Source of the DNA: an uncultured Oscillospiraceae bacterium
GTDB taxonomy: Bacteria > Bacillota > Clostridia > Oscillospirales > Oscillospiraceae
Length of the DNA: 32,639 nucleotides
Direction of reading: 5' to 3'
NCBI GenBank assembly: GCA_944387075.1
Contig: CALXDO010000034.1
Coordinates: 1 to 32,639 of the forward strand
In this document: piece by piece, positions 1-7,592 of the stretch
Position numbering within the stretch: position 1 is the first letter of the stretch
How the letters are laid out: the number at the start of each line of letters is the position of its first letter
Position numbers and translations under genes: made by a program
Notes under the pieces: generated by a model
Told to the model about the DNA's origin: nothing
The model's database searches: none
The model's input: only the letters and a program-made list of their open reading frames with translations

Positions 1-34
1 TTAAAGTGAGCAGAGCGGAGTTTGTGTTGACGAA

Positions 35-150
<116 letters not shown>

Positions 151-152
151 CA

Positions 153-190
153 ACGAGGACGATCTTCGGGTCGTCCTCGTTTCATTTTCT
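153..190 (+). terminator. rRNA operon terminator
   Basis: ACGAGGACGA and TCGTCCTCGT form a perfect GC-rich stem around a TCTTCGGG loop, directly behind 5S and followed by a T-rich tract. This ends the rRNA operon. Confidence 0.85.
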
Positions 191-243
191 CCCATCCTAC
201 AATAAGAGGCACAGCAAGGTAAAATATGAGGAGGTTGAACCAC

Positions 244-785
244 ATGCAAGAATGGATGATTGACTCCTCCTACCTGGAGCCTGGGGAGTATGTGGTGTGG
301 AAAGGAAGGCCGGAAAAGGGACAACTGATGGATCCCAATGCTTTTTTACCCTCCCATTTGGTATCGTCTGGACGGTATTCTCGGTGATTTTTTTGTGGGT
401 GGCCTATGATGGGAGGGCATCCATCCTCGTCTGGCTCATTGCGCTGCTGTTTTTGTTCATTGGACTAGGCTTTATGTTTGGGGGATTCATCCGTCGCGCT
501 CTGACACGAGGCAAAATCCAATACTATGTCACCAACTACCGACTGATCGTGGCAGAGGGAGAGGATATGAGCTTCTATACGCCGGATGACCTGCCTCCCA
601 TGCAGGTTCGGCGGCACAGAAATGGTTGTGGAACCATCCTCTTCAGTGACAGATACAGCCGCAGTTACCGGGGAGGACGGGGGTACACCATTCATACGGT
701 GTGTACGGTGGAAAACATCAAGGATGTAGCAGGTGCCCAGAGAGCCTTGAGTGCGATGATGCGGAAAGAATCGGATCGTTTGTGA
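244..785 (+). pseudogene. PH-like domain membrane protein, frameshifted at a slippery T-tract
   Basis: An AGGAGG at about 229-234 sits nine bases before ATG 244. That frame reads MQEWMIDSSYLEPGEYVVWK through 35 codons and would stop soon afterwards. The family-like remainder lies one frame back: a membrane hairpin (TLPFGIVWTVFSVIFLWVAY, then VWLIALLFLFIGLGFMFGG) followed by a PH-like stretch containing YYVTNYRLIVAEG, ending at 785. The frames meet at T TTT TTA (342-348), in exactly the phase of a -1 slippery heptamer. Read with a -1 shift the product is about 180 residues. Known: bacterial PH-like proteins with an N-terminal EYVxWxGxPEKG motif occur in Clostridia. Inference: this is either a one-T contraction (mutation or sequencing error) or recoding. 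The apparent GTG start at 297 in the second frame has no good ribosome site and encodes unrelated N-terminal residues. Confidence 0.7.
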
Positions 786-790
786 GAGAG

Positions 791-836
791 AAAGTGCTGC
801 TCTCCTGAAACTTTTGTTTCTGGAGAGCAGCACTTT
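791..836. terminator. bidirectional terminator
   Basis: AAAGTGCTGCTCTCC and its complement at 822-836 form a 15-bp perfect stem, extended inward by GAAAC/GTTTC around a TTTT loop. A-rich and T-rich flanks on the two sides let it serve the PH-like gene (+) and the zinc-ribbon gene (-), whose TAA lies inside it. Confidence 0.85.
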
Positions 837-1044
837 ATAGTTTGAAATCATCTTCGGTCCAACGGGAAAAGTTGGCCACCACGGGTTTGGGGGGCACCCG
901 CTTGAGAGGGTCGTACCGAAATCCACGGCAAGAGCCGCCAGGATCCACCACGCCTTTACGGGAACAGAGAATTTGTTCCTCATCCAATGCAATTCCTTTT
1001 TTACAGTAGGCACACCGAGGTTCGATGTTTTTTTGAAATAACAT
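835..1044 (-). CDS. small zinc-ribbon protein (69 aa)
   Basis: The 69-residue product has CAYC (residues 11-14) and two later cysteines (C27 and C39), an arrangement that could hold one zinc ion. It has no signal peptide or membrane segment. ATG at 1044 is preceded by a CAGGAG ribosome site. The C-terminal half is basic and proline-rich and ends in WTEDDFKL. Similar short uncharacterised proteins are common in Oscillospiraceae. It has its own probable promoter at 1077-1105 and shares the terminator with the convergent PH-like gene. The function is unknown. Confidence 0.75.
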   Translation of the reverse strand: MLFQKNIEPRCAYCKKGIALDEEQILCSRKGVVDPGGSCRGFRYDPLKRVPPKPVVANFSRWTEDDFKL

Positions 1045-1076
1045 AGTAAAACTCCTGTCCTTCCGAGATCTCTAAC

Positions 1077-1105
1077 AGTATACATCATAGGAACATCATT
1101 TTCCA
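1077..1105 (-). promoter_or_regulatory. promoter of the zinc-ribbon gene
   Basis: On the minus strand TGGAAA (1105-1100) and TATACT (1082-1077) are separated by 17 bases. It overlaps the 3' end of the ylbJ-like gene. Confidence 0.45.
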
Positions 1106-2250
1106 CTCATTTTTCCAGTCAAATGCCGACACAAGCAGACCATGGCAATCCAGCACAGGGTGGAGATGCCAAGTGTGACCGGCAGGATATGGTGAAAATC
1201 CAACTGAATGAGGGATTGGGTTTGAGAATTGAGATAATAAGATACCGGGTAGGTGAGCGAAAGCCTTGAGGCAAGAAGGTAGGTAAGAATGGCAGAAATG
1301 ATGCCGTGGAGAAACTTGCCCGCCAGATAGGTTCTGGGGGAGAGTCCTCCATCCACGAGAAAGCACAGCACCTGGCAGTGTACGGACAAACCGGCCCAAC
1401 CCAGTATAAAGGCTGCCATGGAGATGGTGCCTACAGAACTGGCCATCCCCCCCAGGGAGGAGACCCCGGAGGTAAGTTCCAAAAGTCCTGCCACCAGCTG
1501 TGGAGCAAATTGGGCGGAGACGCCCAGCAGGGAGAGAAGGTGTGCCAAGGCTGTGAAGACACCGTAGTGGGCCATGAGCTGGAGAATGGCAGAGAAGAAA
1601 ATGACAAACGCACAGATGTTCAAGGTGCTGGAAAAAGAGCGTACCACCGCGCCAGTAAAGGCCGCAGGTATGGTGGTGGTGGTGATGGGCTTGGTGTGGG
1701 CGGCGGGAGCCTTCTTTTCCTTCCCGGTGCCGTAGAATCGGAATATGAGGCCGGTGAGAAGAGAGGCCACGCAGTGGGAAGCATAGAGCAGCAAACCGAT
1801 TTCACTGCTGCCGAAAACTCCCACACCCACCACACCTAAAATAAAGGCTGGACCCGAGTTGTTGCAAAAAGCTAGGAGCCGCTCCGTCTCTACCTTAGTG
1901 CACAACCCCTGTCGGTACAGTTCCAGGGCAGTTTTGGCACCCAGGGGGTAGCCGCCGATGAAACCCAGTACCACGGCAATGGCGCAGCTCCCGCTGACCC
2001 GAAACAGGGGGCGCATGATTCCTTCCAGCAGATGCCCCAAATAGGCCGCCAGCCCCAAATCCACTGCCATGGAAGAGAGCACGAAGAAGGGAAAGAGGGA
2101 GGGGATGATAACGTTGCAGCAGAGGTTGAGGCCATTTTTTGCCCCGCCCACGGCTTGTGTAGGGGCTGATACCAGAGCGGCAATGGCTACCAACAGTGCA
2201 AGGGTCACCAAGGAATCACGCAATGCTTTTTTGCGTAGCAGTCGAAACAT
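1096..2250 (-). CDS. ylbJ: YlbJ-like sporulation integral membrane protein (nucleoside-recognition/gate domain)
   Basis: The 384-residue polytopic protein has about eight hydrophobic segments and two gate-domain motifs: GGAKNGLNLCCNVIIPSLFP (about residues 33-52) and GFIGGYPLGAKTALELY (about 90-106). Length is close to B. subtilis YlbJ (about 408). Known: ylbJ belongs to the mother-cell SigE regulon and is needed for resistant spores; its substrate is unclear. The start is the ATG at 2250, with GGGAGGGG just upstream; a longer frame reaches 2469 but runs through the upstream gene's 3' end. It is the third gene of a probable operon behind an ECF sigma factor. Its ribosome site lies in one arm of the hairpin at 2253-2298. 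Confidence 0.85.
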   Translation of the reverse strand: MFRLLRKKALRDSLVTLALLVAIAALVSAPTQAVGGAKNGLNLCCNVIIPSLFPFFVLSSMAVDLGLAAYLGHLLEGIMRPLFRVSGSCAIAVVLGFIGGYPLGAKTALELYRQGLCTKVETERLLAFCNNSGPAFILGVVGVGVFGSSEIGLLLYASHCVASLLTGLIFRFYGTGKEKKAPAAHTKPITTTTIPAAFTGAVVRSFSSTLNICAFVIFFSAILQLMAHYGVFTALAHLLSLLGVSAQFAPQLVAGLLELTSGVSSLGGMASSVGTISMAAFILGWAGLSVHCQVLCFLVDGGLSPRTYLAGKFLHGIISAILTYLLASRLSLTYPVSYYLNSQTQSLIQLDFHHILPVTLGISTLCWIAMVCLCRHLTGKMSGK

Positions 2251-2252
2251 AG

Positions 2253-2298
2253 AAATCCCCTCCCCAATGGCAATGAATATGCACATGGGAGGGGATTT
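2253..2298 (-). promoter_or_regulatory. hairpin that buries the ylbJ ribosome-binding site
   Basis: AAATCCCCTCCC (2253-2264) is the exact complement of GGGAGGGGATTT (2287-2298). In the minus-strand transcript the second arm contains the GGGAGGGG Shine-Dalgarno of ylbJ, and ATG follows the stem by two bases. There is no good U-tract on the minus strand, so translational masking fits better than termination. The loop is long (22 nt). Confidence 0.6.
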
Positions 2299-2314
2299 TT
2301 GCCTGTCCCGAAAA

Positions 2315-3733
2315 TTATGAGTCGGGGCCGGGATACTGCACCAACAGGAGATTGTCATACTGCTCAAAGGGGGCGCAGTAGTGGTGGGACTGGTTGCGGT
2401 ATACGTTGCAGGGAGTGTCCCAGGGGTAGAGAAAGGGAGATTCCTGGTGCAGATAGGTGACCTGGGCATTGAAGTTGGTCATAGTAAAAAAGCCATGGAG
2501 ACCCCAGGTGATATATCCCCGGATGTTTTCTCCCTCTTTTGGTAGGGAAAAGGTGATGTCAGCATAGTGATACCACTGGGGAGATGTGGCCAGGAGAATT
2601 TCAGGTGGAGAGGTGAACAGGGTACCCAGAGGTGCCTGGAAGGACTGACCATCCTCTTCCCACTGCAGCACCCCCTCTGGCTGATCCAGTTGAACCGATA
2701 GTGCCAAGTCCTGGACGTTGGGAATGAGGTGGATGCCCTCCAGCATGCGGTGTTCCGGCGGAGTTTTCCACTGGAAGAAGGCGTACATTTGAATATCACC
2801 GGTGTGGGCAAATAGCACCGACACCACGTCCATGGACAGGCCAGACACATCAGCATCAGGGGAGAAGTTACCTCCACGGTCCACCTGGATGTGGGTAGCC
2901 TCTTCCAGTTGGGCCACCTGAGAGTCAGGAAGCTGTTGGAGCAAGTTGGCGGGGAAGCCCAGATCCTCCAGATGGGTGCGCAACTGGCTCTGCTGCGTGT
3001 TGGTTTCCAGAGGTTCCACCATTTCCATGGGTAAGCGCAGGGATAACGCCATGCCAGCCCCTACAGCCAAGGCCGTCAGGCCCAGCCAGGCTACCATCGC
3101 CCACCGGTTGGAAACACGCACGGGGGCCGGATGAACGGCATATCCCGCCTGGTCAAGACTGCGATGAGTGCGAGAAAGACCCACAATCAGGAGAACCCAG
3201 ACGACTAAAATTGGGAGGAGCAGCAGAGTAGATAGTGGAAAGACGGCAACGCCCAACAAAAAGGTGTAGCACACCACCAACCAGCCGGCGGAACGGGTTT
3301 TGGGCGGCAGGTGCGCTTGGTGAAACACCCCGCGCAGCCCCAGCCACAGGCACAGATACAACAGCCAGTTGACCAGAGAGCCACATGAACCAAGGCCCAG
3401 GAGGAGAGAACCATTTTGAGTGGCAGGGGTAGCGAGAAGTGTTAGGTTAACCATGCGCAGCAAGCACATCAGCCAGCTTAATCCATAGCCCAGCCGAAAA
3501 CAGGTGTTTTGTTGGCGCAGGCTGCGCATCCCCAGCCACAAGAGGACACCGCCCAGGGTGGGGAGAAGACAGTCCAAGTAGAGGAAATTCAGGGTGATGG
3601 AGGTCAGAGCCAAGCCCCAGCACAGCTGTTTCAGAGCGGAGTGCCACGGAGTGGGCAGAGGGGAGGAAAACTCCTCTGGGGAGAGATGGTTTGCCTCTTG
3701 GTAGAGCAGCTGTTCAAAATCCCGTTCATTCAT
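2315..3733 (-). CDS. polytopic membrane protein with extracytoplasmic C-terminal domain, possible anti-sigma factor
   Basis: The 472-residue product has a short cytoplasmic N-terminus (MNERDFEQLLYQEANHLS), about six hydrophobic segments up to residue 200, a further strong one near 215-235 (VAWLGLTALAVGAGMALSL), then about 235 mostly polar residues predicted outside the cell. ATG 3733 overlaps the sigma-factor stop (ATGAATGA) and uses the GGAGGT inside the end of the sigma gene, so translation is coupled; a GTG three codons earlier is less likely. I do not recognise a named family. The coupling to an ECF sigma gene and the inside/outside layout suggest an anti-sigma or signal-transducing role, which is inference. 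It could instead be a sporulation membrane protein merely co-transcribed. Confidence 0.7.
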   Translation of the reverse strand: MNERDFEQLLYQEANHLSPEEFSSPLPTPWHSALKQLCWGLALTSITLNFLYLDCLLPTLGGVLLWLGMRSLRQQNTCFRLGYGLSWLMCLLRMVNLTLLATPATQNGSLLLGLGSCGSLVNWLLYLCLWLGLRGVFHQAHLPPKTRSAGWLVVCYTFLLGVAVFPLSTLLLLPILVVWVLLIVGLSRTHRSLDQAGYAVHPAPVRVSNRWAMVAWLGLTALAVGAGMALSLRLPMEMVEPLETNTQQSQLRTHLEDLGFPANLLQQLPDSQVAQLEEATHIQVDRGGNFSPDADVSGLSMDVVSVLFAHTGDIQMYAFFQWKTPPEHRMLEGIHLIPNVQDLALSVQLDQPEGVLQWEEDGQSFQAPLGTLFTSPPEILLATSPQWYHYADITFSLPKEGENIRGYITWGLHGFFTMTNFNAQVTYLHQESPFLYPWDTPCNVYRNQSHHYCAPFEQYDNLLLVQYPGPDS

Positions 3734-4271
3734 ACCGGTCACCTCCCAGTTGCCGCTGCAGCCGTTTGCGGATGCGATAGAGTTTTCCCTCTATCGCCCG
3801 AAGGGATTGTCCAGTTTCCCGGGAAATTTGCCCGGTGGACTGGAGATAGTAGTATTTTCGGAAAAATAAATCTCGTTCAGGCACGGACAGGTCTTCCAGA
3901 GCCTCCTGCAAAGCCTGTCTCCACTCCTTGCGCACCAGCGCCACTTCCGGTGTGTCCTGTGGGGATTCCATCCAATCTTCCAGAGGAGCGTGCCCCTGGT
4001 GCCGGAGTTCGGCCCGGCTGCGGTTGAGGGCGGTGTTGCGGGCAATGGTGGTTAGCCAGGTGGTGAGACTGCCCTTGGCGGGGTCAAAGCGGGAAATGTG
4101 CTGCCACACCAGGAGAAAGACGTCCGAGATACACTCTTCCCGATCCCGTAAATCCGGGAGAAAGGGAGAAACCACATAGCGCACCAGCGGGGTATATGCG
4201 GCTTGAAAAGATCCCATGGCCTGGGAACTTCCGGATTTGACCGCAGTCAGAAGCGCATTTGAATGTTTCAC
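3726..4271 (-). CDS. ECF-type RNA polymerase sigma factor
   Basis: The 181-residue protein has the sigma-70 region 2 block (about 25-90: REECISDVFLLVWQHISRFD, GSLTTWLTTIARNTALNRSR) and region 4 (about 125-175: LSVPERDLFFRKYYYLQSTG followed by a helix-turn-helix ending IEGKLYRIRKRLQRQL). It lacks regions 1 and 3, typical of the extracytoplasmic-function group. Translation starts at GTG 4271 behind AAGGAGGTGGTGGC. It heads an operon with the membrane protein and the YlbJ-like gene. The target promoters cannot be read from the window; autoregulation is plausible but I found no convincing ECF promoter upstream. Confidence 0.9.
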   Translation of the reverse strand: MKHSNALLTAVKSGSSQAMGSFQAAYTPLVRYVVSPFLPDLRDREECISDVFLLVWQHISRFDPAKGSLTTWLTTIARNTALNRSRAELRHQGHAPLEDWMESPQDTPEVALVRKEWRQALQEALEDLSVPERDLFFRKYYYLQSTGQISRETGQSLRAIEGKLYRIRKRLQRQLGGDRYE

Positions 4272-4382
4272 GCCACCACCTCCTTCTTTGGGTTCATTCT
4301 ATCATACACAGGGAGCAAGAAAAACCCACGGGGAAATTTGTTGCATCACATTAGCGTGATAAAAATATTTTTGCTCCAGGGG

Positions 4383-4411
4383 TTGACAAGGAGGGGACAG
4401 GTGCGTATAAT
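4383..4411 (+). promoter_or_regulatory. consensus sigma-A promoter of the trpXYZ operon
   Basis: TTGACA (4383-4388) and TATAAT (4406-4411) are both perfect, with a 17-base spacer. Transcription should start near 4418, at the beginning of the T-box leader. Confidence 0.92.
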
Positions 4412-4417
4412 GGCTAC

Positions 4418-4705
4418 AACAAGTACATCACGACAAACCAGTGACGGAGAATAGTACCCAGTGTGGCAAACCTTCAGAGAGTCCCGGATGGTGAGAGCGG
4501 GGCGGGGAGCAGCTAGGGGAATGGACTTCGGAGGGCGGACCGAACGGGAGACCAAGTAGGGGCCGACGGGTACTCCACCCGTTATCAGCAGGAGCGCGTA
4601 TGATGGTACGCGACAGCGAGTGGACGTCGTAAGGCGTCAATTTGGGTGGTATCGCAGAAGCTAGGCTTTTGTCCCATGGTGGGGCAAAGGCTTTTTTCTT
4701 TTTTT
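4418..4705 (+). promoter_or_regulatory. T-box riboswitch, tryptophan type (specifier TGG)
   Basis: The leader has the stem I AG-bulge and distal loop (AGAGAG at about 4477, GGTGAGAGC at about 4491) and the T-box/antiterminator motif GGGTGGTATCGCAGAAGC (4644-4661). A terminator follows: 4663-4675 pairs with 4681-4693, then a T-tract. Aligning on the CGGAG after the specifier loop places TGG at 4522-4524. The leucine T-box in this window, aligned the same way, gives CTG at the same position, so the two readings support each other. Known mechanism: uncharged tRNA stabilises the antiterminator and allows read-through. Uncharged tRNA-Trp would therefore switch on the transporter genes downstream. 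Confidence 0.9.
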
Positions 4706-4765
4706 GGCTCTGGCAAGGCTGGAAAACATCTGCCGCTCAAATTCAAAAAAATGGAGGAAAACACC

Positions 4766-5767
4766 ATGAAAAACAATCGAGTCATCCGTAAGTTTGCCGC
4801 TTTTGCCGTAGCGGGCACGATGCTGGTCTCTCTGTGTGCCTGTGGAGCGGGCAAGGAGCAGAAGGACGACACTTACAAGGTGGCCGTGGTCAAGCAGCTG
4901 GACCACGCATCCATGGATGAGATTGCAAATGCCATTGAAGGGCAACTGAAGACCATTGCCCAGGAACAGAATGTGACCATCACATGTGACATCTACTCGG
5001 GACAAAAAGACCAGTCGATTTTGAAGCAACTGGGAGATCAGGCCGTTGTGGATGGGGTGGACGCCATCATCCCCATTGGTACCACCGCCGCCCAGGTGAT
5101 GACCCTATGCGCCCAGGACACCCAGACCCCCGTGGTATATGCCGCGGTTTCCGACCCGGAAGGGGAGGACCTGACGGGCATTGACTATGTGACCGGCACC
5201 AGCGATGCCCTGGAGACCAGTGCCATTCTGGATATGATGCTCACCCAAAACCCCAATACCAAGAAGGTGGGGTTGCTCTACTCCCTGTCGGAGGGAAATT
5301 CGGAAACCCCCATTCAGGAGGCCAAGGAGTATCTGGACAGTAAGGGGATCTCCTATGTGGAGCAGACGGGCAACACCAACGATGAAGTGATCGCCGCCGC
5401 CTCTGCCCTGGTGGCGGACGGAGTGGATGCCATCTTCACCCCTACGGATAACGTGGTCATGGCGGCGGAACTGGCTATCTATCAGAAGCTGGCCCAGGCA
5501 GGGATTCCCCACTACACCGGAGCGGACTCCTTCGTGCGCAACGGAGCTTTTGCCACTTGTGGTGTGAACTACACCGATCTAGGTGCCCGCACCGCAGACC
5601 TGGCCTATCAGGCCATGACGGAAGGCGTAGCCGGCATGAAGGATGTCTACTACATGGAGGGCGGTTTGATCACCGTCAACACCGAGACGGCGAAGACCTT
5701 GGGCATTGACCCCCAGATCTTTGCGGATATGGGAACGCTGGTGGAAGTGACCACCACCCAGGAATAA
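4766..5767 (+). CDS. trpX: ABC transporter substrate-binding lipoprotein, TrpX type
   Basis: The 333-residue product starts with a lipoprotein signal: a basic N-terminus, a hydrophobic core and the lipobox VSLCACG, giving a lipid-anchored cysteine. The mature part is a type I periplasmic-binding fold of the ABC-substrate-binding family (TIGR03427/PF04392-like), with YKVAVVKQLDHASMDEI, IIPIGTTAAQVM and a C-terminal ADMGTLVEV. ATG 4766 follows a GGAGG nine bases upstream; an in-frame GTG/ATG reaching back to 4646 lies inside the T-box terminator and is not a real start. The permease and ATPase follow. The Trp T-box indicates that it captures tryptophan or a precursor. Confidence 0.9.
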   Translation: MKNNRVIRKFAAFAVAGTMLVSLCACGAGKEQKDDTYKVAVVKQLDHASMDEIANAIEGQLKTIAQEQNVTITCDIYSGQKDQSILKQLGDQAVVDGVDAIIPIGTTAAQVMTLCAQDTQTPVVYAAVSDPEGEDLTGIDYVTGTSDALETSAILDMMLTQNPNTKKVGLLYSLSEGNSETPIQEAKEYLDSKGISYVEQTGNTNDEVIAAASALVADGVDAIFTPTDNVVMAAELAIYQKLAQAGIPHYTGADSFVRNGAFATCGVNYTDLGARTADLAYQAMTEGVAGMKDVYYMEGGLITVNTETAKTLGIDPQIFADMGTLVEVTTTQE

Positions 5768-5777
5768 ACCAGAAATA

Positions 5778-5812
5778 CCCCGTGGGTCGTGGATCATCCA
5801 CGGCCCACGGGG
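5778..5812 (+). other. intercistronic hairpin between trpX and trpY
   Basis: CCCCGTGGG and CCCACGGGG, extended by TCGTGGA/TCCACGG, form a long GC-rich stem without a T-tract. It probably stabilises the trpX part of the message so that more binding protein than permease is made, as in other ABC importer operons (inference). Confidence 0.6.
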
Positions 5813-5830
5813 TCGTGAGGAGTTGAGCGC

Positions 5831-6739
5831 ATGCTTTACATTGTACAGACGGCCTTGGAACTGGGATTTCTATATGCCCTGGTGGCTATGGCTCTGTTTT
5901 TGAGCTACCGCATTCTGGACATTGCTGATCTGACCACGGATGGGGCCTTTGTGCTAGGAGCGGCGGTGTCGGTGACGGTGACCGCCGCAGGCCATCCGAT
6001 CTTGGCCATCCCGGCGACCATGGCTACGGGAGCCTGTGCCGGGTTTGTCACCGCCTTTTTGCAGACTCGCCTGGGGGTGCCCTCCATCTTGGCGGGCATC
6101 ATCACCAACACAGGTCTGTATACTGTGAACTTGATGGTGATGGGGTGGAGCTCCAACGTGAGCCTGTTGAAGGACGACACCATCTTCTCCTTGTTCCGCA
6201 AGACTGGGATTGGAGGGGCTTGGTATGATACGGTGCTGGCAGGGGGTGTGACCGTGCTGATGGCGGTGTTGTTGGTGCTCTTTCTGGGCACCCGCCTGGG
6301 CCTGTCCATTCGGGCCACCGGCGACAATCGAGATATGGTGCGGGCCTCCTCCGTAAATCCCACCTTTACCATCACCGTGGGGCTGTGTATCGCCAATGCG
6401 CTGACCGCCCTGTCTGGAGGAATGGTGGGACAGTATCAGCGTACAGCGGACATCAACGGCGGCACGGGAATTGTGGTCATCGGTCTGGCCTGTCTCATCA
6501 TCGGTGAGACCGTGTTGGGCCGACGCTCCATCCTCAAGGGATCCATAGCGGTCATTGTGGGCTCCATCCTCTACCGTCTGGTGTACGCCATTGTCCTCTA
6601 CACCAAGGTGGTTCCGGTCGAGGGATTGAAGCTGGTGACTGCTTTCATTGTAGGCCTGGCCATTGCGGCCCCTGCCCTGCGCAGTTGGGCGGCCTTTCAG
6701 AAGAAAAAAGCCATGGCAGGGAAGGGAGGTAAAGGGTAA
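5831..6739 (+). CDS. trpY: ABC transporter permease, TrpY type
   Basis: The 302-residue membrane protein of the BPD_transp_2/LivH-like superfamily has about eight or nine hydrophobic segments. Visible motifs include YRILDIADLTTDGAFVLGAA near residue 30 and the cytoplasmic coupling region LGLSIRATGDNRDMVRASSV near 160. The GAGGAG ribosome site lies about ten bases before ATG 5831. The stop is immediately followed by the ATPase start. It forms the membrane channel of the importer with TrpX and TrpZ. Confidence 0.88.
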   Translation: MLYIVQTALELGFLYALVAMALFLSYRILDIADLTTDGAFVLGAAVSVTVTAAGHPILAIPATMATGACAGFVTAFLQTRLGVPSILAGIITNTGLYTVNLMVMGWSSNVSLLKDDTIFSLFRKTGIGGAWYDTVLAGGVTVLMAVLLVLFLGTRLGLSIRATGDNRDMVRASSVNPTFTITVGLCIANALTALSGGMVGQYQRTADINGGTGIVVIGLACLIIGETVLGRRSILKGSIAVIVGSILYRLVYAIVLYTKVVPVEGLKLVTAFIVGLAIAAPALRSWAAFQKKKAMAGKGGKG

Positions 6740-7537
6740 ATGCTGAGTTTACAAGGAATTTCAAAAACCTTCTATCCCGGCACCATCAACGAGAAAACCG
6801 CCCTCTCCAACCTGTCTTTGGAGGTGAAGGATGGGGATTTCATCACCATCATCGGCTCCAACGGAGCGGGAAAGTCCACCTTGTTCAACGCCATTTCTGG
6901 GGTGTTTTATGTGGACGAGGGCACCATCACGCTGGGAGGACAGAACATCACCTATCGGCCGGAGCACAAGCGCAGCCGCACCATTGGACGGCTGTTCCAA
7001 GACCCCCTCAAAGGTACCGCGCCCCACATGACCATCGAGGAGAATCTGGCTCTGGCCTACCTGCGCTCCTCTCGCGGCAACGCCCCCTTCAGCCGTATCA
7101 GTAAGAAGGACCGGGCCATGTTCCGGGACCACCTGAGCTTGCTTGGCATGGGGCTGGAGGACCGGATGGGTCACCCGGTGGGGATGCTGTCCGGCGGACA
7201 GCGGCAGGCCCTCACGCTTCTCATGGCCACCCTGGTGCCGCCCCAGCTGCTGTTGTTGGATGAGCATACCGCCGCCCTGGACCCGGCCACCGCCGATCAG
7301 GTGTTGAAGCTGACCCGAGAGATTGTGGCCCGGGACCACATCACCTGTCTCATGGTCACCCACAACATGTCCCAAGCTCTGGAGTTGGGCAACCGCACGC
7401 TGATGATGGCCGAGGGGAAGGTGGTACTGGATGTGGAAGGGGAGCAGAGGGAGGGCATGACCGTCCAGGATCTCCTGGAGCAGTTCAAAGCGGGCACGGG
7501 CCAGCAACTGGACAATGACCGCATGCTGTTGTCTTAA
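6740..7537 (+). CDS. trpZ: ABC transporter ATP-binding protein, TrpZ type
   Basis: The 265-residue ATPase has all expected motifs: Walker A GSNGAGKST (about residues 38-46), signature LSGGQRQ (about 153-159), Walker B LLLLDEH (about 172-178) and the H-loop in VTHNMS. ATG directly abuts the TAA of the permease (TAAATG), with GGGAGGT upstream, so translation is coupled. Co-expressed with trpX and trpY under the Trp T-box, it powers tryptophan uptake. Walker B is followed by H rather than the usual P/A (LDEHTAALDP), which is common in this subfamily. Confidence 0.92.
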   Translation: MLSLQGISKTFYPGTINEKTALSNLSLEVKDGDFITIIGSNGAGKSTLFNAISGVFYVDEGTITLGGQNITYRPEHKRSRTIGRLFQDPLKGTAPHMTIEENLALAYLRSSRGNAPFSRISKKDRAMFRDHLSLLGMGLEDRMGHPVGMLSGGQRQALTLLMATLVPPQLLLLDEHTAALDPATADQVLKLTREIVARDHITCLMVTHNMSQALELGNRTLMMAEGKVVLDVEGEQREGMTVQDLLEQFKAGTGQQLDNDRMLLS

Positions 7538-7540
7538 AGA

Positions 7541-7580
7541 AAAAAGTCGTTCTCCCAAACTACGGGAGAACGACTTTTTT
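7541..7580. terminator. bidirectional terminator between trpZ and the ABC exporter pair
   Basis: AAAAAGTCGTTCTCCC and CGGGAGAACGACTTTTTT make a long stem with A and T flanks on both sides. It serves the convergent trp operon and exporter operon. Confidence 0.92.
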
Positions 7581-7592
7581 GTGCGTGCGGGG

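Noticed and set aside
4646..4765. N-terminal extension of the TrpX frame
   Set aside because: It lies within the T-box antiterminator/terminator; the proper start with GGAGG and a lipoprotein signal is at 4766.
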